A DNA stretch of 64,000 bases. Origin: Enterococcus sp. MMGLQ5-1 (GTDB lineage Bacteria > Bacillota > Bacilli > Lactobacillales > Streptococcaceae). The position numbers were made by a program, and so were the translations under genes. Positions 36,886 through 44,293 of this stretch are shown piece by piece; the stretch's first letter is position 1, and the number at the start of each line of letters is the position of its first letter. Location: positions 1 through 64,000 of the forward strand of contig NZ_JABJXU010000008.1 in the NCBI RefSeq assembly GCF_013155265.1, read 5' to 3'. The notes beneath the pieces were generated by a model. The model had not been told where the DNA came from, searched no databases, and worked only from the letters and a program-made list of their open reading frames with translations.

Positions 36886-36914
36886 ATGCTACATAATGAT
36901 GAGGCTAATGTCAA
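36886..36914 (-). promoter_or_regulatory. Outward-pointing promoter inside the invertible segment
   Basis: On the minus strand TTGACA (complement of 36909-36914), 17 bases, TAGCAT (complement of 36886-36891). The -35 is perfect and the -10 matches four of six. In the present orientation it reads leftwards into dead IS sequence. After inversion it would read across the right repeat into the gene at 38355. Confidence 0.5.
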
Positions 36915-36978
36915 TACCATTTCGTTATTTTATAAGGTTAGAGGGTTATATTACATGGCGTTATTGTAGTAAATTCAT

Positions 36979-37000
36979 TCGCCGTCAAAATCGCCGTCAA
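36979..37000 (+). repeat. Paired TCGCCGTCAA sites, left
   Basis: TCGCCGTCAA occurs at 36979-36988 and 36991-37000, just before the recombinase ribosome binding site. The same pair is found downstream of the gene in the same orientation. They resemble arm-type binding sites of tyrosine recombinases, or att core repeats. Confidence 0.8.
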
Positions 37001-37013
37001 GCAAGGAGGAAAA

Positions 37014-38120
37014 ATGAGTCGCAGAGGAGAAAATATATATAAAAGAAAAGATGGCCGTTGGGAAGGTCGTTATATTAAAGGTCGTCATAATGATGGTAAA
37101 GCCCGCTATGGTTATGTCTATGCATATAGTTATAAGGCTGTTCGTAATAAATTATTGCCATTAAAAAATCAATATTTGCAGGAAACAAAGACTATTCCAG
37201 CTAAAGGAAAAAAGGTTCAAAAAGTAGTAGAGACTTGGTTACTGATCCAACAGGAAACACTTAAAGATTCTACCTATGCAACTTATTGTTATAAAATGGA
37301 ACGCTATGTGTTACCAATCATTGGACAATTTGATATTACAAAATTAAATCATATTCATATTCAGGAAATGGTAAATACATGGAAAAATCAATTGAAGATT
37401 TCTAGTACAACGATTCGCAATACTTTTCAAATTATAAAAAAATGCTTAAGCTTTGCCGCACAAAATGGCTATCTCATTCATAATATTAACCTAAATATAC
37501 GTTTACCAAAGAGTCAAAAAAAAGCAGTTCGTGCAATTTCTCTTAAAGAACAAAAAAAACTAGAAAGTGTCGCATTACAAGATAAAAATGGCTATCCAAT
37601 CTTATTTGCATTGTATACAGGCATGAGGATTGGGGAAATCGCAGCCTTAAAATGGTCCGATATTGACTTAAAAAATAAGGTCATTAAAGTGAATCATACT
37701 TATCAACGCATTCAAAAAAATAATGCATTCAAAAAAACAATGCTTATACTAACTGATACTAAAACAAACACTTCTCAGAGGCTCATACCGATTTCAAAAA
37801 GACTAGCTGATATCTTAAATAGATTAAAGCATGAAAGTAGTTCTGAGTATTTATTTGTTAAAAATAATAAACCCATGGAGCCAAGGCTAATAGGCTATCA
37901 TTTCAAAAAAATCGCCGATAAAGCTGGTTTACTAAATATCCATTTTCACCAGCTTCGACACACCTTTGCCACCAGGTGTATGGAAGCAAAAGGCGATATT
38001 GCTTCAATTAGTCGCTTACTTGGTCATGCTTCTGCCAAAATGACTCTAGATATTTATATTAATTCATTATTAATTCAACGAAAATTACTGATTAAGCGTA
38101 TGGATAGACTGATGGCTTAA
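37014..38120 (+). CDS. Tyrosine recombinase (phage-integrase family)
   Basis: 368 residues. The N-terminal 55 residues (IYKRKDGRWEGRYIKGRHND) look like an AP2-type arm-binding domain. A SAM-like core-binding domain spans about 65-165. The catalytic domain shows Arg205 (TGMRIGE), a Lys near 250, His312/Arg315 (HQLRHTFATR), His338 (LLGHAS) and Tyr348 (LDIYIN). All active-site residues are present, so it should be active. It is of Tn916-Int type. The ATG follows AAGGAGG. No excisionase, relaxase or phage gene is nearby, and it is enclosed by inverted repeats, so a DNA-inversion role is more likely than element integration. Confidence 0.93.
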   Translation: MSRRGENIYKRKDGRWEGRYIKGRHNDGKARYGYVYAYSYKAVRNKLLPLKNQYLQETKTIPAKGKKVQKVVETWLLIQQETLKDSTYATYCYKMERYVLPIIGQFDITKLNHIHIQEMVNTWKNQLKISSTTIRNTFQIIKKCLSFAAQNGYLIHNINLNIRLPKSQKKAVRAISLKEQKKLESVALQDKNGYPILFALYTGMRIGEIAALKWSDIDLKNKVIKVNHTYQRIQKNNAFKKTMLILTDTKTNTSQRLIPISKRLADILNRLKHESSSEYLFVKNNKPMEPRLIGYHFKKIADKAGLLNIHFHQLRHTFATRCMEAKGDIASISRLLGHASAKMTLDIYINSLLIQRKLLIKRMDRLMA

Positions 38121-38150
38121 AAATTTTTAAAAAATCAGCTATCATTTTAG

Positions 38151-38168
38151 CCCCCCCCCCCTTTTTTT
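38151..38168 (+). repeat. Homopolymer tract C11T7
   Basis: Eleven C followed by seven T, 31 bases after the recombinase stop codon and inside the invertible segment. Unusual in AT-rich DNA and prone to length change. Confidence 0.9.
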
Positions 38169-38250
38169 GCCCAATTCTTTAAATGCCCATTGATTAACTA
38201 ATTTCATTTATCCTTTTATTTTCTTATTATTGCAGGTTCAAATCAATTAT

Positions 38251-38271
38251 TCGCCGTCAATTCGCCGTCAA
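38251..38271 (+). repeat. Paired TCGCCGTCAA sites, right
   Basis: TCGCCGTCAA at 38251-38260 and 38262-38271, in the same orientation as the left pair, 11 rather than 12 bases apart. A TAACCGC/GCGGTTA hairpin (38281-38301) lies between them and the right inverted repeat. Confidence 0.8.
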
Positions 38272-38304
38272 AAGATGGTCTAACCGCTTAATTTGCGGTT
38301 ATTA

Positions 38305-38326
38305 CTTGGAACTGGATATTCTAAGA
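38305..38326 (-). repeat. Right inverted repeat of the recombinase cassette (22 bp)
   Basis: Exact reverse complement of 36830-36851; reads CTTGGAACTGGATATTC and then TAAGA. It ends 28 bases before the start of the gene at 38355. Confidence 0.95.
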
Positions 38327-38354
38327 AAATTATGATAACAAATGGAGAGGTGCT

Positions 38355-38792
38355 ATGGCTAGTAATAGAATTTATTTGGATGAAGGGTTAGAGTTTACTA
38401 TTTATTTTACTTCAAAAGTTGAAAAAAAGATTAATCAAAGAACTATTATTTTTCCTATGGGCTGGAGTTTACTTACAGTAACTGATTATTTTAAAAAATC
38501 ATTGAAGCATATTGGTGAAATACTTTCTTGTCAGCAAGTTGGTAGGGTTGAAATCCTTACCGATTATATAACTCAGAAAAAAAATAAGAATTCAGAAAGA
38601 ATTGATGATTACTGGGAGGATGTCAGTCAGTATATTATTGAATTTGAAGATGACAACCGAAACACATCAACAGTTATGATCGTTGATTGTAATATAGAAG
38701 AACAACAAGTAAAAGCAATAGTGGAAGGCAAATTAGCTCAAAAAGCTATTTCAGTCGAATATTATAACGATTGTTGGCTAAAAAAAATATAA
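38355..38792 (+). CDS. Unknown protein between the invertible segment and the adhesin
   Basis: 145 residues, soluble, acidic and basic residues mixed, no signal peptide and no membrane segment. I do not recognise it. The sequence includes IIFPMGWSLLTVTDYFKKSL and ends VEYYNDCWLKKI. The ATG follows GGAGAGGTGCT. It starts 28 bases after the right inverted repeat and is followed 63 bases later by the adhesin without a visible promoter, so both are probably one transcript. It may be a regulator or partner of the adhesin, which is only a guess. Confidence 0.75.
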   Translation: MASNRIYLDEGLEFTIYFTSKVEKKINQRTIIFPMGWSLLTVTDYFKKSLKHIGEILSCQQVGRVEILTDYITQKKNKNSERIDDYWEDVSQYIIEFEDDNRNTSTVMIVDCNIEEQQVKAIVEGKLAQKAISVEYYNDCWLKKI

Positions 38793-38855
38793 GCTATTGA
38801 TCTGAGCTTAAAATTATTTTGTAGTTTTTTTAAAAAATTTAAGGAGAATGTATCA

Positions 38856-41825
38856 ATGAAAAAGAAAAAAATTTTTTTAAGTGTTCTAGGCATTTTATTA
38901 ATCCTATTAAATGTTTTCATTTCATCGAGTTCTGCAGTATTAGCAAATGATGATTCTGGGGGTGTTTCTTCAACAGAAGAATCAGCAAGTGATGATGGCA
39001 GTACAGCCTTCTCGGTAGCGACATTGGCAAATTCAGTAGTTGCCTCAGGTACCTTTGGGACTAGTAAGTGGGAAATTGATTCTACAGGTACTTTAACAAT
39101 AAATGAGGGACAGTTTTCAGATAATCTTCTAAACGCATCCCCATGGAAAAGTTATATTGATCAAATTAATAGAATTGTTTTTGCTGGTAATGTCAAGGCT
39201 GCCAGCAATTCTCAATATCTTTTTTTTGGATTAAAAAATGTGACTAATATTGAAAATTTAAATTTATTAGATACATCAAATGTAACAAGTATGCTATCAA
39301 TGTTTGCAGCTTGTAGCAGTTTGGTTCAACTAGACCTTTCAAATTTTAAAACATCTAAAGTAACTAATATGGGCTCACTTTTTTATTATTGTAAGGCTCT
39401 TAAAAACCTAGATTTATCATCCTTTGATACATCCAGTGTCACTTATTCGATGTTGTCCATGTTTAGAGACACTAATTTAACGAGTTTAGATCTTTCAAAT
39501 TTTGATACCTCAAAAGTGACTAATATGGGAGGAATGTTTTATAATTGTCCTAACCTTACGGATCTAGATCTTTCAAGTTTTGATACCTCAAAAGTGACTA
39601 ATATGGCAAACATATTTACTGGAACATTACCTTTTAAACTTACTCTTGGGAAAAATTTTAAATTTGGTATAAATTCAAATTTGCCAGAAATTACTAAGAC
39701 AAGTGATTATACTGGTAATTGGCGAAATATTGGAACTGGGACAGCTATTGATCCCGCTGGTTCTAATGTGTGGCATTCTACTGATTTGATGAATAATTAT
39801 AATGGGTCTATTGATTTTGATACTTATGTTTGGGAACCGGTCAATCAAACTATTAAGTTTGATGCAAACGGCGGAACTACAGAACAAACCTCTATCACTG
39901 GTAAAACTGATGCAACGATTGATTTGACAGATGTCAAATCAGCAACTCGTGATGGCTACACGTTCAACGGTTGGTATACTGATAAAACAGGTGGTACGAA
40001 GCTACCAGATTCAATCACTATGCCTGCAGGTGGTATGACTTATTATGCCCAATGGACTGTGAATCAGGAATCGGCGACTGTTTCTTATATTGATGATACA
40101 ACTAATACTATTATTACAACGGATAATTTATCTGGTCCCTATGGTACAACTGATGAATATCGTACAAAGCCATCAATTGATAATTATATAAATAATGGTT
40201 ATGAATTTGTTTCAGATAACTATCCATCAGATGGTGTCGTCTATAATCAATCCGGAATCGTTCAAAAATTTGAAGTACACTTAAAACATGCCACAAAAAT
40301 AGAAACAGAGAGTCAAGTAATCACCCAAACTATTCATTATGATTATGCCAATGGTGACAAAGCGCTTGATGATTATACCGCTACACTTGATTTCAATCGT
40401 TCAGTTACTACAGATTTAGTTACTAATAACAAGACCTATGGCGATTGGGAGGCTAAAACCAATACAGTATTTTTAGAAGTAGAATCACCAGCTATTACTG
40501 GCTATACACCTAATCCGTCTAAAATAAATGCGATAGAGAGTATCACAGGAGATTCTCTTAACAAGGAAGCGACAGTTATTTATACTGCCAATATTGAGCA
40601 TGCGACTGTTTCATATATAGATGACACCACAGGTAATGTGCTTTCCACAGCTCAATTATCAGGATCATATGGTACAACTGATGAATACCGTACAAAACCA
40701 TCAATTGATACGTATAAGGCTGCTGGTTATAAATTTGTTTCAGATAACTATCCATCAGATGGTGTCGTCTATAATCAATCAGGAACTGTCCAAAATTTTG
40801 AAGTTCATTTAGAGCATAAAACATCCGATCAAGTTGAAACTAAGACTGTAACCCGTACCATTCATTATCTATATTCGGATGGTTCAAAAGCGGCAGAAGA
40901 CTTTGTCAATACAATTTCATTTGTGAGAACCGCAACGACAGATGAAGCAACAGGTGAAATTACCTATACGGATTGGCAATCAGTCGAAGGAACGACAACA
41001 TTTGATTCAGTGGTTTCACCGGTGATTACTGGCTATACCCCAGATAATTCTGAAATGCCAGCAATTGATAATGTAAGCAATACGACAGCTGATATTGATC
41101 AAACGGTTACTTATCATCCCAATACTGAGCAGGCAACGGTTACTTATATCGATGATACAACCGGCGAGGTACTTTCAATTGATGAATTATCGGGTTTATA
41201 TGGTACAACAGATGCCTATCGAACAGCGACTAAAATCCAATTCTATCAAGATAAGGGGTATCTTAAAGTTTCTGATGATTATCCATCGAGTGGTATTATT
41301 TATGATCAACCCAGTGTTGTAAAATCTTATACGGTTCATCTAAAGCATGCAATTAGTCAATCAGAAGAAACGCATCGTGTGACACAAATAATTCATTATA
41401 TTTATTCAGATGGTAGTCAGGCATTGGATGATTACAAAGCGAACTTAGATTTTAAACGAGCAGTTTATACTGATAATGTTACAGGTTTAAATACTTATGG
41501 TGATTGGCTTTCATTAAGTGAGGCTACTTTTAAACAAGTAGATTCACCAACCATTGGAGGCTATACTGCAGATCAATTATTTATTTCTGTTATTGAAAAT
41601 GTAACAGGAAGTACCGAAGATATGGCATTTACAGTTACTTATAAGAAAAATCCAGTAGTAGATAATTCTTCTGGAAAATTAAATAATGACGGACAATTAT
41701 CTCATTCAAAAGATAAACTACCTCAAACAAATGTAATCCAAACAAATATTCAAATTTTAGTTGGATTATTAATATTAGGCTTAGCAGTCGCTTTAGGCTT
41801 TAAGAATAGAAAAAATAATAACTAA
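38856..41825 (+). CDS. LPxTG-type (LPQTN) surface adhesin with leucine-rich, InlB and mucin-binding repeats
   Basis: 989 residues. Signal peptide 1-30. Residues about 130-270 hold BspA/DUF285-type repeats (DTSNVTSM, LDLSNFDTSKVTNMGGMFYNC). An InlB B-repeat follows (about 330-405; DGYTFNGWYTDKTGG). Then three alternating pairs of MucBP-like modules (ATVSYIDDTT...LSGxYGTTDEYRT) and MUB B2-like modules (TIHYxYxxG...ALDDY). The cell-wall sorting signal is LPQTN (from residue 955), a hydrophobic stretch and KNRKNNN. It should be fixed to peptidoglycan by sortase A and bind mucin or other host glycans. The modules share near-identical DNA (for example a 49-base stretch at 40204 and 40732). Expression is probably set by the invertible segment upstream. 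Confidence 0.9.
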   Translation: MKKKKIFLSVLGILLILLNVFISSSSAVLANDDSGGVSSTEESASDDGSTAFSVATLANSVVASGTFGTSKWEIDSTGTLTINEGQFSDNLLNASPWKSYIDQINRIVFAGNVKAASNSQYLFFGLKNVTNIENLNLLDTSNVTSMLSMFAACSSLVQLDLSNFKTSKVTNMGSLFYYCKALKNLDLSSFDTSSVTYSMLSMFRDTNLTSLDLSNFDTSKVTNMGGMFYNCPNLTDLDLSSFDTSKVTNMANIFTGTLPFKLTLGKNFKFGINSNLPEITKTSDYTGNWRNIGTGTAIDPAGSNVWHSTDLMNNYNGSIDFDTYVWEPVNQTIKFDANGGTTEQTSITGKTDATIDLTDVKSATRDGYTFNGWYTDKTGGTKLPDSITMPAGGMTYYAQWTVNQESATVSYIDDTTNTIITTDNLSGPYGTTDEYRTKPSIDNYINNGYEFVSDNYPSDGVVYNQSGIVQKFEVHLKHATKIETESQVITQTIHYDYANGDKALDDYTATLDFNRSVTTDLVTNNKTYGDWEAKTNTVFLEVESPAITGYTPNPSKINAIESITGDSLNKEATVIYTANIEHATVSYIDDTTGNVLSTAQLSGSYGTTDEYRTKPSIDTYKAAGYKFVSDNYPSDGVVYNQSGTVQNFEVHLEHKTSDQVETKTVTRTIHYLYSDGSKAAEDFVNTISFVRTATTDEATGEITYTDWQSVEGTTTFDSVVSPVITGYTPDNSEMPAIDNVSNTTADIDQTVTYHPNTEQATVTYIDDTTGEVLSIDELSGLYGTTDAYRTATKIQFYQDKGYLKVSDDYPSSGIIYDQPSVVKSYTVHLKHAISQSEETHRVTQIIHYIYSDGSQALDDYKANLDFKRAVYTDNVTGLNTYGDWLSLSEATFKQVDSPTIGGYTADQLFISVIENVTGSTEDMAFTVTYKKNPVVDNSSGKLNNDGQLSHSKDKLPQTNVIQTNIQILVGLLILGLAVALGFKNRKNNN

Positions 41826-41879
41826 TTAGTTCTATTGATAATAAGGCTTGTTGAAAAGAAAGACAACTCAAAATCCATA

Positions 41880-41922
41880 ATTAATTCGCCATCCAGTCAA
41901 ATTTGTTGGGTGGTGAATTAAT
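41880..41922 (+). terminator. Large hairpin after the adhesin gene
   Basis: ATTAATTCGCCATCC pairs with GGGTGGTGAATTAAT (two wobbles) around a 13-base loop; an AT-rich stretch with a late T run follows. Probable terminator. Confidence 0.55.
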
Positions 41923-42898
41923 ATTTATCTCGATATTTTTTCTTATAAACACTAATTTTTAAGATATGCTAGATTGTAATATTGATTGCAACAAAGCATT
42001 CATCAAAAATTTCTAGTAACATTAGTTATAAAAGCATATAAGCGATTTATGAAAGTGAGATTATAGAAATCAAGCACGCCGGCTATTGCCACTGGGAGTG
42101 CCTTTTTCATAACGAATTTGTAAAAGTATAAGATTAGATTTTCCCATTGTATCACCGACAACTTGCAAATAGAGTCGCGTATGCTTGATGCATCTATGTT
42201 GGAGAAAGGAGCGAACAGTAAAAAAGTTTTCTCTTTAGGATAATTTTCAAGATTAAGTCCCTGTCTTTGTCATACATATATAAACAAAGTTTAGAAATTT
42301 GTATAGATGTACACTTCTTCAATGAGGTGGCATGATTTTTTGTTAGTCGAGTATTGTTTTGCATTAGTAAAAAAATAGTTATTCTCAGTGTTCTCGTCTT
42401 CATAAAAAATCAGTCAATAAAACAGATGCATATTATTTTCGGTTCTAACAAGTACTTCTTTTTTTAAAATTTAGATCTATTGAATAATCGGACAACACTG
42501 TTCTTACTTTAATTAATTGTCTTTGTACAGTTCACTCACTAACAAAATATTTTAATAAGCTGAAATTGAACCATTTAAAAATTGATTCAAACATAATACT
42601 AAGGCAGTGAATATCAATTTCGCTGTCTTATTGGGTTATAGCTTATTTGGACTGCCGAGCATTTCGCGATGCAATCAGTTTTAACTTTAGTAAAAATACA
42701 AGTGCTTTTCGAGTAAATTATTAGGTTATAGGTACTCCCACATTTTATATTTTAGTTTCCAACCGATTTCTCACGAACCTCTGTCCTAATTGAATCGTTT
42801 CAAAATCAATATATTTCAGCACTATTACTTTTCGGCTATAGAGTCACGGGTATTATCATGTTAATGCGCTTATGTAAATATTGCTAGTCAGCACGAGT
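41923..42898. other. Gene-free, decayed stretch
   Basis: About 980 bases with no convincing gene on either strand. A fragment near 42,648-42,690 (TTGGACTGCCGAGCATTTCGC) resembles the left end of repeat family B. Frames of up to 69 codons lack ribosome binding sites. Likely remains of mobile DNA. Confidence 0.45.
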
Positions 42899-42947
42899 CA
42901 AAAAAGCATCAGCTAATTGAATTACTCTTCAAAAAACGGATGCTTTA
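42899..42947 (-). terminator. Probable terminator of the M42 peptidase gene
   Basis: AAAGCATC (42904-42911) and GATGCTTT (42940-42947) are complementary around a long loop. On the minus strand a T run follows. Confidence 0.5.
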
Positions 42948-42958
42948 TTTGTTATTTA

Positions 42959-44032
42959 TTATTCATAATTTAAAATTGAATGAATATTTGAGGTATTCAG
43001 ATGTTTGCCAATTGCAACGATTAGTTTAATCAGGTTTAGATAATCATCCTCGTGGATGATTGAGTTGGCTGAATGTAGATAACGTACGGGTACGGCAAGG
43101 GCAAGACTTGGAATGCCATTTTTAGTCAAATGCATTTTGCCTGCATCAGTACCGCCACCAGCAATGACGGTTAGCTGATATGGAATTTCTAGTTGGTCAG
43201 CCAAGTCAGTCACAAAATTAAGTAATTCGCGTTGAGGTAGCATTGAAGCATCATAAATAAAAATTTGTGGTCCTGCTCCTAAAATACTATCAGCCTCCTT
43301 GCTAGTCATCCCCGGAGTATCGCCAGCAGTACCTGTATCTACCGCAAAAGCAATATCAGGATTGACTAAGTGAGTCGCAGTCGTGGCGCCACGAAGTCCG
43401 ACTTCTTCTTGGACATTGCCACCGACAAAGAGTTGTGTTTCTAATTTTTCTTGGCTGAGCTGCTTGAAGGCTTCGATAACAGCTGCGGTTCCTATCCGAT
43501 TGTCCCAAGCCTTAGCAAGTAAAAGCTTACTGTTATTCAGGCGTTCAAATTTTGTATCTGGCGTAATCATATCACCAGGACGAATGCCCCAATCTTCAGC
43601 TTCCTTTCTGGAGGACGCACCAATATCGATGAACATATCCTTTATTTCATAAACCTTGTTTCTGACCTCTGGACTTAGGACATGTGGCGGTTTACTGCCT
43701 GTTACACCTTTAATTTTTTGCCCTGTACGTGTTGTGATTCTAACAGGCTGGGCTAGCATAACCTGTGCCCACCAGCCACCAATGGTTTGAAACTCTATAA
43801 AACCCTTTTCGGTAATTTTGGTGACCATGAATCCAACCTCATCCATATGAGATGCAAAAAGAATTTTTTTACCGCTTTTACCTTTTTGTGCAATTATTGA
43901 GCCAAGGCCATCATAGATTATATTATCGGAATGAGTTATCACTTCTGTTTTGAATATATCTCTAACTTCTTTTTCATTACCTGCAATGGCGTCGGCATTG
44001 ACTAATTTTTCAAGCAAATTTACATTTAACAT
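42959..44032 (-). CDS. M42-family metallopeptidase (glutamyl aminopeptidase / PepA-like)
   Basis: 357 residues. Two-metal aminopeptidase that removes N-terminal residues from peptides in the cytoplasm. Metal ligands are visible in LFASHMDEVGFM, KAWDNRIGTAAV, GGNVQEEVGLRGA (catalytic Glu) and FAVDTGTAGD; the last His is in the VRYLHSANSI segment. The ATG at 44032 follows GAGGTGATAGCT. Monocistronic and divergent from nrdD. Confidence 0.93.
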   Translation of the reverse strand: MLNVNLLEKLVNADAIAGNEKEVRDIFKTEVITHSDNIIYDGLGSIIAQKGKSGKKILFASHMDEVGFMVTKITEKGFIEFQTIGGWWAQVMLAQPVRITTRTGQKIKGVTGSKPPHVLSPEVRNKVYEIKDMFIDIGASSRKEAEDWGIRPGDMITPDTKFERLNNSKLLLAKAWDNRIGTAAVIEAFKQLSQEKLETQLFVGGNVQEEVGLRGATTATHLVNPDIAFAVDTGTAGDTPGMTSKEADSILGAGPQIFIYDASMLPQRELLNFVTDLADQLEIPYQLTVIAGGGTDAGKMHLTKNGIPSLALAVPVRYLHSANSIIHEDDYLNLIKLIVAIGKHLNTSNIHSILNYE

Positions 44033-44165
44033 AGCTATCACCTCTTTTGTAATTATAACAAAAATAAAAGGAAAATTGTGATAAATGAATAAGTGATTAG
44101 TTAAATTATATCTGTAATTAAATTTTTATGAAGCGGTTATCATTATTAAGCAATAAAAGCATTGA

Positions 44166-44223
44166 TATCAATATATAGTGTTTGTTTTTTAGTTTTGATA
44201 AATTAGAACACAATATATAGTGT
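44166..44223. promoter_or_regulatory. Two NrdR boxes upstream of nrdD
   Basis: TATCAATATATAGTGT (44166-44181) and ACACAATATATAGTGT (44208-44223) match the NrdR consensus ACACTATATATTGTGT. They are 42 bases apart, four helical turns, so they lie on one face of the DNA. NrdR represses ribonucleotide reductase genes when dATP is high. Confidence 0.85.
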
Positions 44224-44293
44224 ATTTCCTATTGTAAATTCTTTGGAAATTTTATAGAATAGAGAGGTACAACAGAGGGAGAAGTGTTTTGAT

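Larger units (their letters stand above)
36830..38326 (+). mobile_element. Candidate invertible DNA segment carrying its own tyrosine recombinase
   Basis: A 1,497-base segment enclosed by perfect 22-bp inverted repeats. It contains one gene (the tyrosine recombinase), two pairs of TCGCCGTCAA sites and, near the left end, a promoter pointing left out of the segment. Directly outside the right repeat are the unknown gene at 38355 and the adhesin at 38856, with no obvious promoter of their own. This is the layout of a Hin-type phase switch. Inversion itself is inferred. Confidence 0.6.

Noticed and set aside
37014-38120. The recombinase as the integrase of a prophage or Tn916-like element
   Set aside because: No excisionase, relaxase, replication or phage genes within reach, and the inverted 22-bp repeats hug the single gene. 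An unusually small integrated element remains possible but less likely.
42194-42403. Minus-strand frame of 69 codons in the 42 kb gene-free stretch
   Set aside because: No ribosome binding site and no recognisable domain; surrounded by decayed sequence.
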